Shown: positions 46,487-55,367 of the stretch, piece by piece
Numbering within the stretch: position 1 is the first letter of the stretch
Layout of the letters: each line of letters starts with the position of its first letter
Assembly: GCF_002157145.1 (NCBI RefSeq)
Contig: NZ_CP021361.1
Location: 1,364,001 to 1,428,000 of the forward strand
Direction of reading: 5' to 3'
Source: Acidovorax carolinensis
GTDB lineage: Bacteria > Pseudomonadota > Gammaproteobacteria > Burkholderiales > Burkholderiaceae_C
DNA: 64,000 nt
Position numbers and translations under genes: made by a program
The notes under the pieces: model-generated
Told to the model about the DNA's origin: nothing
The model's input: only the letters and a program-made list of their open reading frames with translations
The model's database searches: none

Positions 46487-47473
46487 ATGAGCGCCGCCCG
46501 CGACCTCGACTGGAAGCCCCTGGCCCTGGTGCCCGCACTGGCGCTGCTGGTGCTGCCGTTCATCGGCTCGCCCAGCACCTGGCTCACGCTCACGGTGGCG
46601 GGGCTGGCCATGGGCATGATCATCTTCATCATTGCTTCGGGCCTGACGCTGGTGTTCGGTCTGATGGACGTGCTCAACTTCGGCCACGGCGTGTTCATCG
46701 CGCTCGGTGCCTTCGTCGCCACCAGCGTGCTGGGCGCCATGGGCGACTGGACGGGGTCTGACCAGCTGTGGCGCAACCTGGTGGCTGTGTTGCCCGCCAT
46801 GCTGGTGGCCATGGCGGTAGCTGGCGCCGTGGGCCTGGCGTTCGAGCGCTTCATCGTGCGGCCCGTGTATGGCCAGCATTTGAAGCAGATCCTCATCACC
46901 ATGGGCGGCATGATCATTGGTGAAGAGCTCATCAAGGTCATCTGGGGCCCGGCGCAGATTCCGCTGCCGCTGCCCGAGGCCATGCGCGGCTCGCTGCTGA
47001 TTGGCGATGCGGCCATCGAGAAATACCGCCTGGTGGCGGTGGCCGTGGGCCTGGTGGTTTTCGGCGTGCTGGCCTGGACACTGTCGCGCACCAAGGTCGG
47101 CCTGCTGATCCGTGCCGGTGTGCAAGACCGCGAGATGGTGGAGAGCCTGGGCTACCGCATCCGCCGCCTGTTTGTGGGCGTGTTCGTGGTGGGCTCGGCC
47201 CTGGCGGGGCTGGGCGGCGTGATGTGGGGCCTGTACCAGCAGAACGTGGTGCCGCAGATGGGCGCGCAGGTCAATGTGCTGATCTTCATCGTGATCATCA
47301 TTGGCGGCTTGGGCAGCACGGGCGGGGCGCTCATCGGCGCGCTGCTGGTGGGGCTGATGGCCAACTACACCGGCTTTCTGGCCCCCAAGGTGGCGCTGTT
47401 CTCGAACATCGCGTTGATGGTCGCCATCCTGCTGTGGCGGCCGCAGGGCGTCTATCCCGTGGCCAACCGCTGA
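46487..47473 (+). CDS. livH: ABC transporter permease, LivH type
   Basis: 328 aa, about eight hydrophobic helices. Start at ATG 46487 because GGGAG lies six bases upstream; an ATG at 46463 is in frame but overlaps the repeat. The conserved GLTLVFGLMDVLNFGHGVFI and the C-terminal IIIGGLGSTGGALIGALLVG (EAA-like) blocks are clear. One of two permeases of the importer. Confidence 0.9.
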   Translation: MSAARDLDWKPLALVPALALLVLPFIGSPSTWLTLTVAGLAMGMIIFIIASGLTLVFGLMDVLNFGHGVFIALGAFVATSVLGAMGDWTGSDQLWRNLVAVLPAMLVAMAVAGAVGLAFERFIVRPVYGQHLKQILITMGGMIIGEELIKVIWGPAQIPLPLPEAMRGSLLIGDAAIEKYRLVAVAVGLVVFGVLAWTLSRTKVGLLIRAGVQDREMVESLGYRIRRLFVGVFVVGSALAGLGGVMWGLYQQNVVPQMGAQVNVLIFIVIIIGGLGSTGGALIGALLVGLMANYTGFLAPKVALFSNIALMVAILLWRPQGVYPVANR

Positions 47474-47489
47474 TGGGGAGCCGACTGAC

Positions 47490-48557
47490 ATGCTGAATCG
47501 ACTTCTCTCCGACGACTACCCGCGCAGCAAGGTGCTGGCGGCCATTCTTCTGGCCGTGCTTCTGGGCCTGGCGTTTGCACCCTTTTTGTTCCCCGGCGTC
47601 AAGGCACTGTCGGTGGCGGCCAAGGTGCTGATCTTTGTGGTGCTGGTGGCCAGCTTCGATTTGCTGCTCGGCTACACCGGCATCGTGAGCTTTGCGCACA
47701 CCATGTTCTTTGGCATCGGGGCCTATGGCGTTGCCGTGGCTACCACGCGCATGGGGCCGACTTGGACCGCGCTGGCCGTGGGCATTGGCGGCGCTCTGGT
47801 GCTCTCGCTGCTGCTGTCGCTGGCCGTGGGGCTGTTCTCGCTGCGCGTGCGGGCCATCTTCTTCGCCATGATCACGCTGGCCGTGGCGGCCGCGTTCCAG
47901 ACGCTGGCCTCACAGCTGTCGGACATCACGGGCGGCGAGGACGGGCTGACCTTCAAGGTGCCCGAGATGCTGTCGCCCAGCTTCGAGCCGTTCGAAGAGC
48001 CGTTCCTGGGCGTCACACTGGACGGTCGGCTGATCTGCTACTACCTGCTGTTCGTCACCGCCTTGGTGCTGGTGCTGGCGCTGCTGCGCATCGTCAACTC
48101 GCCGTTCGGTCGCGTGCTGCAGGCCATTCGCGAAAACGAGTTTCGTGCCGAGGCCATTGGCTACCGGGTGGTGGTGTACCGCACCACATCCAGCGTGCTG
48201 TCGGCCCTGTTCGCCACCATGGCGGGCGCGATGCTCGCGCTCTGGCTGCGCTACAACGGGCCGGACACATCGCTCAGCTTCGAAATCATGATGGACTGCC
48301 TGCTCATCGTGGTGATCGGTGGCATGGGCACCATCTACGGCTCGGCCATCGGGGCCGTGCTTTTCCTGGTGGCGCAAAGCTACCTGCAAGACCTGCTGCG
48401 CCTGGGCCACGAGGCCACCGCGGGCGTGCCGTGGCTATCGGCGCTGCTTTCACCCGACCGCTGGCTGTTGTGGCTGGGCGTGTTGTTTGTTCTTTCTGTC
48501 TATTACTTTCCCGCTGGCGTTGTTGGACGCCTGCGATCGCGGCGCGCCCAAGCCTGA
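47490..48557 (+). CDS. livM: ABC transporter permease, LivM type
   Basis: 355 aa with eight to ten hydrophobic helices. The LivM pattern LLLGYTGIVSFAHTMFFGIG and IRENEFRAEAIGYRV and VIGGMGTIYGSAIGA are present. It follows livH by 16 bp. The 3HB-oligomer hydrolase follows 35 bp later and is thus probably on the same transcript. Confidence 0.92.
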   Translation: MLNRLLSDDYPRSKVLAAILLAVLLGLAFAPFLFPGVKALSVAAKVLIFVVLVASFDLLLGYTGIVSFAHTMFFGIGAYGVAVATTRMGPTWTALAVGIGGALVLSLLLSLAVGLFSLRVRAIFFAMITLAVAAAFQTLASQLSDITGGEDGLTFKVPEMLSPSFEPFEEPFLGVTLDGRLICYYLLFVTALVLVLALLRIVNSPFGRVLQAIRENEFRAEAIGYRVVVYRTTSSVLSALFATMAGAMLALWLRYNGPDTSLSFEIMMDCLLIVVIGGMGTIYGSAIGAVLFLVAQSYLQDLLRLGHEATAGVPWLSALLSPDRWLLWLGVLFVLSVYYFPAGVVGRLRSRRAQA

Positions 48558-48592
48558 GTGCGCATTTTTGTGTCAGTAAAAAAGGAGACAAC

Positions 48593-50779
48593 ATGAAAGT
48601 GAATCTGAAGGAAAAACGCGCCCTCAAAGTGGCCATGACCGCGTTGGCGGGGGCTGTACTGGCTGCCTGTGGTGGAGGCTCATCCACCCCGACCAACAAC
48701 CTTCCCACGGGCGTAACGCAGGTGAGTGCCACCGTTTATCCCGCCACCACAGTGGGCAAGGGGGACAGTGCCGCTACGCAGGATTTGTTGACGGGTGGTA
48801 TCGGCAAGACTGGGCTAGGCGGCGCCACGCCGGCTTATGCGGATCCCGCCAACCCCACGGCGGCAGAGCTGCGCCGCAATGCCTTGTATTCCAACTACCG
48901 CGGCATTCTGGATTACTCGGCCAACGGCGGCTACGGCAGCCTGTATGGCCCCAATGTCACGGCGGCAGGCGCAGTGACTGCCAGCGAGGGGCTGATTCCC
49001 GGCCGCGAATATGTGGCGGTGCTGGACGACGGATCGGGCCGCAAGCGGACAGTGATTGCCGTGCAGGTGCCCGACAGCTTCAACCAGGCCAACCCCTGCG
49101 TGGTGCTGGGTGCGTCGTCGGGTTCGCGCGGCGTCTACGGCGCCATCGGCACGGCCGGCGAGTGGGGCCTGAAAAAGGGCTGCGCCGTAGCGCTGACCGA
49201 TGCCGGCAAGGGCGTGGGTCTGTACAACATGATGGACGATACCGTGCACAAAGTGGATGGCACGCGCGCCACCCGCTCGGCGGCAGGGCCCCTGAATTTC
49301 TTTGCTGCCAACATCACCGATGCGGCCCGGGCTGCCTACAACGCACTGTTTCCGAACCGCCTGGCCCTCAAGCAGGTGCACTCGCAGCAAAACCCTGAAA
49401 AGGACTGGGGCAACGACACGCTGGCGGCCGGCCGCTATGCGCTGTTTGTGCTGAACGACCGCTATGGCACAGCCGCCAATCCGGTGCCTTTCACACCCGA
49501 GAACACGATTGTGATTGCCGGCTCGGCATCCAACGGCGGTGCGGCCTCGCTGGGCGCGGCCGAGAAAGACAGCGGGGGGCTGATCGACGGCGTGGTGGCT
49601 TCCGAGCCCGTAACCGAGATGCCCACATCCAGCGGCTATGGCATCCAGTTCGGCGGTGCGGCCGTCACCGGTTATGGCAAGACGCTGGCCGATTACACGA
49701 CCTACGGCAACCTCTACCAGCCCTGCGCGGCGCTGGCGGCGGGTGCGGCGTTCGTTGAACCGTCAACGTATAACGTAATGAGTTCAGCATTCATGACAGC
49801 CCGAGCCACGGCGCGCTGCGATGGCCTGGCGGCCAAGGGGCTGGTGAGCGGTGTCGATACGGCGGCCCGCTCGCTCGATGCACTGAACAAGCTGCGCGCC
49901 TATGGCTGGACAACCGACAACGACACCATGCACAACGCCCACTACGGTCTGGGCAACGGCCCCATCCTGTCGGCCATGTACCCGGTGAGCTACGGGCGTT
50001 TCCCGGTTGAAGCCAATGTCTGCAACACCAGTTTCGCGGCGGTGAATGGCGCTGGCGACCCGGTGGCCGTAGGTCCCGCAGCGCTGGCGCAGAGTTTTGC
50101 CACGGCCAATGGCACGGCCAACGGCACTCCTGCCACGGTGGTTTACAACGACTCGGTGGGCGGTGCCAAGGCCTGGCAATTCGCCATTTCGCCCTCGACC
50201 GGCGTGGCCGATTTTGGCCTCGATAACGCCCTGTGCCAGCGCGCGCTGGTCACCGGCACCGACCCGGTCAGCGGCGCGGCGCTCACGGCCACCACTACGC
50301 CAAGCAAGGCGCAGAGCGATGCGGTGCGTGCAGGCATCGCCGAGGTGGTGCTGAATGGCAACCTGCGTGGCAAGCCCACCATCATCGTCAGCGGCCGCAG
50401 CGACGCCTTGATCCCGGTGAACAACAACTCGCGCGCCTATGCCGCCTACAACAAAGTGGTGGAAGGGGCCGCCAGCAAGCTGCGCTATATCGAGGTGACG
50501 AACGGCCAGCATTTCGACGCCTTCCTGCCGCTCAGCGGGTTTGACACGCGCTTCGTGCCGCTGCATCCGTACTTCAACCAGGCCATGGACGCGATGTATG
50601 CGCACCTGAAGTCGGGCGCCGCCTTGCCCGCCAGCCAGGTGGTGCGCACCACGCCGCGCGGCGGGTTGTACGGCGCTGCGCCGGCCATCACGGCTGCCAA
50701 TGTGCCGCCGTTTGTGGCGGCGCCTGCCGCTGCGGACCAGATCGGCTTTGCCGGCACGTCACTGAGCGTTCCCAACTGA
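48593..50779 (+). CDS. D-(-)-3-hydroxybutyrate oligomer hydrolase, lipoprotein
   Basis: 728 aa, family 3HBOH (secreted/periplasmic poly-3-hydroxybutyrate oligomer hydrolase). Signal peptide with lipobox LAAC, acylated Cys26, so membrane anchored. Landmarks are CVVLGASSGSRGVYGAIG, IVIAGSASNGGAASLGA (probable nucleophile Ser), TIIVSGRSDALIPVNNN and TNGQHFDAFLPL (probable catalytic His). It cleaves 3HB oligomers released from PHB to monomers. AAAAAGGAG precedes the ATG. A frame open far upstream into livM is not coding. Position directly after livM suggests the importer takes up the product. Confidence 0.9.
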   Translation: MKVNLKEKRALKVAMTALAGAVLAACGGGSSTPTNNLPTGVTQVSATVYPATTVGKGDSAATQDLLTGGIGKTGLGGATPAYADPANPTAAELRRNALYSNYRGILDYSANGGYGSLYGPNVTAAGAVTASEGLIPGREYVAVLDDGSGRKRTVIAVQVPDSFNQANPCVVLGASSGSRGVYGAIGTAGEWGLKKGCAVALTDAGKGVGLYNMMDDTVHKVDGTRATRSAAGPLNFFAANITDAARAAYNALFPNRLALKQVHSQQNPEKDWGNDTLAAGRYALFVLNDRYGTAANPVPFTPENTIVIAGSASNGGAASLGAAEKDSGGLIDGVVASEPVTEMPTSSGYGIQFGGAAVTGYGKTLADYTTYGNLYQPCAALAAGAAFVEPSTYNVMSSAFMTARATARCDGLAAKGLVSGVDTAARSLDALNKLRAYGWTTDNDTMHNAHYGLGNGPILSAMYPVSYGRFPVEANVCNTSFAAVNGAGDPVAVGPAALAQSFATANGTANGTPATVVYNDSVGGAKAWQFAISPSTGVADFGLDNALCQRALVTGTDPVSGAALTATTTPSKAQSDAVRAGIAEVVLNGNLRGKPTIIVSGRSDALIPVNNNSRAYAAYNKVVEGAASKLRYIEVTNGQHFDAFLPLSGFDTRFVPLHPYFNQAMDAMYAHLKSGAALPASQVVRTTPRGGLYGAAPAITAANVPPFVAAPAAADQIGFAGTSLSVPN

Positions 50780-50848
50780 GCGCTTAACCAAGCGCACACC
50801 TGAGCGCCCATTGATCCGGCCCTTTGTCGTTTCCAGCGCCGTTCGGTT

Positions 50849-50878
50849 TGAGCGGGTTGATGTACTTCGACCCGCTCA
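50849..50878. repeat. REP-like hairpin after the hydrolase
   Basis: TGAGCGGGT (50849-50857) and ACCCGCTCA (50870-50878) form a 9-bp stem with a 12-base loop containing TACTTCG. Its form is like the dispersed CTGAGCxxGTCGAAG repeats of proteobacteria. May attenuate transcription between the hydrolase and the next binding protein. Confidence 0.6.
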
Positions 50879-50946
50879 GGGCGGATGGCTCACGCTTCAT
50901 CGGGCCGGAGCATGAGGCCTTGTATTTCGCACCGGAGTTTCGATTC

Positions 50947-52098
50947 ATGAAAAAGTTATGGAAATCATGCGCGGCAAGCTGGCTGGCCGCCATGGCCCTT
51001 TGTGCTGGTGCAGGGCTTGCGCCGCCCGCCGGGGCGAACGAGATCGTCATCGGCCAGGTGGCCCCGCTGTCGGGCGTGCTGGCCAGCACCGGCGCACAGA
51101 TGGTGCTGGGCGGCAAGATCTACTTTGACTGGGTCAACGCACAGGGTGGCGTGCATGGCGCCACCATCCGTCAGGCGGTGGTGGACGACGGCTACAAGGT
51201 GGCCGATACCGTGCGCCTCACGCGCGAGCTTCTGGCCAAACCCGAGGTGGTGGCACTGTATGGCTTTGCCGGCACGGCCAACATCACGCAGTTGCTGGCC
51301 GACGGCGTGCTGGCGCAGGGCGGGGCGGCACTGGTGGCGCCCTATACCGGAGGGGAATCGCTGCGCAACCCGTTCAACCCATGGATCTTTCACGTGCGTG
51401 CTGGCTACGTGGATGAGACGGAGCACATGGTGCAGCAGCTCACCACGCTGGGCATGAGTCGCGTGGCCGTGATGTACCAGGATGACGGCTTTGGCAAGGC
51501 GGGCCTGGCCGGTGTGGAGGCTGCCCTGTCCAAGCGCCAACTCAAGCTGGCGGCTTCTGCCGGTTATGAGCGCAACACCGACAAGGTGGACGATGCCGTG
51601 AAAGCGATCAAGGCATCCGATGCCCAGGCCGTGATCATGATTGCAGTGAACAAGCCGGCTGCGGCCTTCATCCAGCGCTACCGCGAGCAGGGGGGCGGAG
51701 CGCAGCTGTACAACATCTCGGTGGTGGACCCGAACGAGCTGGTCAAACTGGCGGGCCTGAAGAACGCGCACGGACTGGGCATCAGCCAGGTGGTGCCTTA
51801 TCCCTATCGCCCCTCGTTGTCGGTGGTGCGTGAATACCAGGCATTGCTCAAGAAATTCGCGCCGGACGCAGAGGTCAACTACACCAGCTTCGAGCAGTTC
51901 CTGGGCGCCAAGGTGCTGGTCGAGGCCCTGCGCCGTGCCGGGCCTGCGCCCACACGCGCCAAGGTGGTGAAGGCGCTGGAGTCGTTGCAAAACTACGATC
52001 TGGGCGGCATCACGCTGGGCTACTCGCCTACCAACCGCGTGGGCTCGCGCTATGTCGAGGTCACGGTGATTGGCGCCAACGGCCGCCTGATGAAATAA
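50947..52098 (+). CDS. ABC transporter substrate-binding protein, Liv type (second)
   Basis: 383 aa with signal peptide MKKLWKSCAASWLAAMALCA ending near GANE. Then IVIGQVAPLSGVLASTGAQM, the usual start of Liv-type binding proteins. Contains YGFAGTANITQLLADGVLAQ and VNYTSFEQFLGAKVLVEALR. Only distantly similar to the first binding protein at 43568. It may give the same importer a second specificity. No further permease genes follow. Confidence 0.9.
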   Translation: MKKLWKSCAASWLAAMALCAGAGLAPPAGANEIVIGQVAPLSGVLASTGAQMVLGGKIYFDWVNAQGGVHGATIRQAVVDDGYKVADTVRLTRELLAKPEVVALYGFAGTANITQLLADGVLAQGGAALVAPYTGGESLRNPFNPWIFHVRAGYVDETEHMVQQLTTLGMSRVAVMYQDDGFGKAGLAGVEAALSKRQLKLAASAGYERNTDKVDDAVKAIKASDAQAVIMIAVNKPAAAFIQRYREQGGGAQLYNISVVDPNELVKLAGLKNAHGLGISQVVPYPYRPSLSVVREYQALLKKFAPDAEVNYTSFEQFLGAKVLVEALRRAGPAPTRAKVVKALESLQNYDLGGITLGYSPTNRVGSRYVEVTVIGANGRLMK

Positions 52099-52142
52099 GC
52101 GCACGTTGACGCCCCTGTACCTGTTTCTCAAGGCTGACCACC

Positions 52143-53005
52143 ATGCTGCCGTCTTCGCGTTACATCCGCTGTGCTGGTTACGAGATTCACGCCACCGAAT
52201 GGGGTGCGCCCGATGCGCCCGTGGTGATCGCGTGGCATGGCCTGGCGCGCACCGGGCGTGACATGGACGAGCTGGCGCGGCACCTGGCCCCGCGCTACCG
52301 GGTGATCTGCCCCGACACCATCGGCCGGGGATTGAGCCAGTGGGCGCGGGCGCCGCAGGACGAATACCGCCTGTCGTTTTATGCGCGCATTGCTGCGGAT
52401 CTGTTCGACCAGTTGGGAATAGCCCAGGCGCACTGGATAGGCACCTCCATGGGCGGCGCCATCGGTACGGTGTGCGCGTCGGGTCTGTTCGAGCCGCAAC
52501 TCAAGGGCCGCATCGCCAGCCTGCTGCTCAACGACAACGCGCCGCGTCTGGCCGATGCGGCGCTGGAGCGCATCAGGGCCTACGCGGGCCAACCGCCCGC
52601 TTTTGACACGGTGATGGAGCTGGAGGCATTTTTTCGGCAGGTGTACCAGCCTTACGGCTGGCTCAGCGATGCCCAATGGCGCCACCTCACCGAAACCTCC
52701 ACCCGGCGCCTGCCCGATGGTCGCGTGACGCCGCATTACGACCCGGCCATGGTGCAGCAGTTCACGCACCATGCTAACGACTACCTGATTTGGGCGCACT
52801 ACGACGCGCTCGACATCCCGGTGCTTTGCCTGCGTGGTGCACATTCCGATCTGGTGTTGCCCGAAACCACCGCCGAGATGCTCACCCGCGGCCCTGGCGC
52901 GCGGGCCTGGCGCAGGTGATCGAGGTGCCGGAGTGCGGCCATGCGCCTGCGCTCAATGTGCCCGCGCACTATGCGCTGGTGGATGGTTTTCTGGCAGGTG
53001 TTTGA
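52143..53005 (+). pseudogene. Alpha/beta hydrolase with apparent frameshift near its 3' end
   Basis: The first frame (52143-52919, 258 aa) shows an alpha/beta hydrolase: oxyanion region AWHGLARTGRDMDEL, nucleophile elbow IGTSMGGAIG and acid residue region LRGAHSDLVL. It ends in the non-family RGPGARAWRR and stop. In the frame one base away, the missing end AQVIEVPECGHAPALNVPAH and DGFLAGV continues to 53005 and carries the expected catalytic His. So a one-base change lies at about 52890-52910, a GC-rich run. Either a true inactivating mutation or a sequencing error. Could be the last gene of the sigma-54 unit. Confidence 0.8.
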
Positions 53006-53150
53006 GCCCGGTCGCTGTCTGATCCGTAAGGCCAGAGGCCGGCCCTGTAGCGACGGACTGCACTAGTGCATGGGAGAGCCTGCACAGGCGCCTTGCTTGC
53101 CATCCCTGGACGCAGCGTGGCCCTGCACAGCGCTCCATCCAGGGTTGGTA

Positions 53151-53182
53151 TACCATTCGGTTTTGTTTGTGACCGATTGGTA
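53151..53182. promoter_or_regulatory. Inverted repeat operator upstream of the lipocalin cluster
   Basis: TACCATTCGGT and ACCGATTGGTA are 11-base arms with one mismatch and a 10-base spacer, ending just before the lipocalin ATG at 53187. Possible regulator-binding site overlapping the promoter or start. Confidence 0.5.
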
Positions 53183-53186
53183 ATCA

Positions 53187-53752
53187 ATGTCTACGCTGAC
53201 TTCCTGGCTGCGCGGGTTCGCGCTGCTTGTCATTGCGGCCGTCGTGCTGGCCGTCTCCGGCTGCGGCTCCATGCGTCCGCCGGAGGGCATCTCCCCCGTC
53301 ACTCCGTTTGACCTGGCCCGCTACGAGGGGCGCTGGTACGAGTTGGCACGGCTCGACCATTCGTTCGAGCGCGGCATGACGGACGTAAGCGCCACCTACC
53401 AGCGCCAGGCTGACGGCAGCGTGCGGGTGGTCAACAGGGTTTTGTCACGGACAAGAACGAGTGGCGCCAGGCCGTGGGCAAGGCACTGTTCACTGGCGAT
53501 GCGCAAACTGCCTCGCTCAAGGTGTCGTTTTTCGGGCCGTTTTACGGCGGCTACCATGTCGCCGCGCTCGATGCGGATTACCAATGGGCCCTGGTGGTGG
53601 GGCCAGACCGCAGCTACTGCTGGATCCTGTCGCGCAGCAAGCAACTGGCACCCGCCGTGCGTGGGCAACTCATCGCCCGCGCCAGCGCGTTGGGTATCGG
53701 TACCCAGGCGCTGATCTGGGTGACCCACGAGCGAACCGATCCGCAGTCATGA
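53187..53752 (+). pseudogene. blc: Outer-membrane lipocalin (Blc-like) with one-base frameshift
   Basis: N-terminal lipoprotein signal with lipobox VSGC, Cys26, then FDLARYEGRWYELARLDHSF, the lipocalin GxW motif. After VVNR at about 53438 the frame breaks; continuing one frame over gives GFVTDKNEWRQAVGKALF and then FFGPFYGGYHVAALD and YCWILSRSKQLAP to 53752. The conserved joint would need AGGGG where the sequence has AGGG, so one G appears lost. Lipocalins of this type carry lipids in the outer membrane and repair stress damage. First gene of the photolyase cluster. Confidence 0.85.
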
Positions 53753-53865
53753 ACTTCGCGGCCCCCCAGGCTGTTGCTGGCATCGGCCCGGGCCCGTCGG
53801 GTGTGCCGGTGCTGCTTTCCGCTTGCGACGCCGATTCATCCTCACCCTGGCCAAATTTCTGATCC

Positions 53866-54051
53866 ATGCGCATGCGCAAAAAGCACGACCTGCCGCACAA
53901 AACCTGCCTGCATTGCGGTCTGCCGTTCACATGGCGCAAGAAATGGGAGAAGGTGTGGGACGAGGTGAAATACTGCTCTTACCGTTGCCGCAGCGAGCGC
54001 AAGCGCAGGGGTAATGCAACGGATGCCACAACCTCAGAGGGTGCTGCATGA
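53866..54051 (+). CDS. DUF2256 small zinc-finger-like protein
   Basis: 61 aa. The whole pattern HDLPHKTCLHCGLPFTWRKK followed by WEKVWDEVKYCSYRCRSER is the DUF2256 signature, with four Cys that could bind zinc. Function unknown; it is widely found beside photolyase/cryptochrome genes. Its stop overlaps the start of the cryptochrome gene (ATGA at 54048-54051). Confidence 0.92.
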   Translation: MRMRKKHDLPHKTCLHCGLPFTWRKKWEKVWDEVKYCSYRCRSERKRRGNATDATTSEGAA

Positions 54052-55367
54052 GCACCGTGCTCATGTGGTTTCGCAACGACCTGCGCCTGCACGATCAGCC
54101 GGCGCTGCACGCGGCTCTGACCAGTGGCGCCACCCACCTGATGCCCTTGGTGTGCCAGCCACCGGTGGATCAGGTCACGCGCTGGGGCTTTGCCCGCGTG
54201 GGCCCGCACCGCCGCGCCTTTGTGGCCGCCGCGCTGCGCGACCTGGGCGCACGCATGGCCGCGCAAGGCAACCCGCTGCAGGTGTGCCACGCCGCGCCCG
54301 CTACCGCTTTGCCCGCGCTGGCACGCGCCGTGGGCGCCACCACTGTGGTGTGCGAAGACATTGCTGCCCCCTACGAACAGGCCGAGGTGGCCGCCCTGCG
54401 CGCTGCGGGGCTGCAGGTGCGCACTGTGTGGCACAGCAGCCTGCTGCAGCCTGCCGACATGCCGTGGCCTGCATCCGACTTGCCCGGCGTGTTCACCACC
54501 TTCCGCCAGATGGTGGAGCGCGCAGGCATCACCCCACCCGCGCCGCTGCCCGCGCCGGGGGCGCTACTCCCGCCGCCGGCTGTATCTGCCGATGTAGTGC
54601 AAACCCTGGGCGCAGGGCAGGGCGCCGTCACCGCTGGGGCCGATGTCGACAATGCCGCCGGGCAAGACCCGCGCTCCTCTTTCCCCTACGGCACCCCGGC
54701 CTGCGATGGTGGTGAAACCGCTGCCCTGGCCCATCTGGCGCAGTACCTGGCCCGCAAGCTGCCCCACAGCTACAAGGCCACGCGCAATGGGCTCAAGGGG
54801 TTTCAATACTCCAGCAAGTTCTCGCCCTGGCTGGCAACGGGCGCTCTCTCGGCCCGGCAGGTGTTTGCCGATCTGACAACCTTTGAGCGCGAGCACGGTG
54901 CCAACGATGGCACCTATTGGCTGTGGTTTGAACTGCTGTGGCGCGACTACTTTCGCCTGCTGCATCGGCAGCACGGCGCGGCGCTGTACCGTGCGCAGGG
55001 CCTGTCGGCACTGCCCCTGGCCCCGCACAACACGCCGGGGTTCGAACGCTGGTGCCAGGGCCGCACGGGCGAGCCGCTCGTTGATGCCGCGATGCGCGAG
55101 CTGGCCGCCACCGGGTACCTGAGCAACCGCCTGCGTCAGGTGGCGGCCAGCTACCTCATCCATGTGCTGCACGGCGACTGGCGCGCGGGTGCCGCATGGT
55201 TCGAATCACAACTGGTGGACTACGACCTGTACGGTAACCAGGGCAACTGGCTCTACATTGCCGGGCGCGGCACTGACCCGCGCGGTGGCCGCCGCTTCAA
55301 CCCGGTGAAGCAAGCGCAAGATCACGACGCCGACGGCAGTTACCGCCGCCTGTGGGGCACGTTGTGA
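54048..55367 (+). CDS. DASH-family cryptochrome/photolyase
   Basis: 439 aa. N-terminal antenna domain MSTVLMWFRNDLRLHDQPAL; C-terminal FAD domain with YKATRNGLKGFQYSSKFSPW, then LLWRDYFRLLHRQHG and the GNQGNWLYIAGRGTDPRGGR segment diagnostic of the DASH group. DASH proteins repair cyclobutane dimers in single-stranded DNA and may sense blue light. It overlaps DUF2256 upstream and the FeS photolyase downstream (GTGA). Confidence 0.93.
   Translation: MSTVLMWFRNDLRLHDQPALHAALTSGATHLMPLVCQPPVDQVTRWGFARVGPHRRAFVAAALRDLGARMAAQGNPLQVCHAAPATALPALARAVGATTVVCEDIAAPYEQAEVAALRAAGLQVRTVWHSSLLQPADMPWPASDLPGVFTTFRQMVERAGITPPAPLPAPGALLPPPAVSADVVQTLGAGQGAVTAGADVDNAAGQDPRSSFPYGTPACDGGETAALAHLAQYLARKLPHSYKATRNGLKGFQYSSKFSPWLATGALSARQVFADLTTFEREHGANDGTYWLWFELLWRDYFRLLHRQHGAALYRAQGLSALPLAPHNTPGFERWCQGRTGEPLVDAAMRELAATGYLSNRLRQVAASYLIHVLHGDWRAGAAWFESQLVDYDLYGNQGNWLYIAGRGTDPRGGRRFNPVKQAQDHDADGSYRRLWGTL

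Noticed and set aside
47762..48592. Long open extension upstream of the 3HB-oligomer hydrolase
   Set aside because: It lies in another frame of livM; the signal peptide with lipobox and the AAGGAG site fix the start at 48593.
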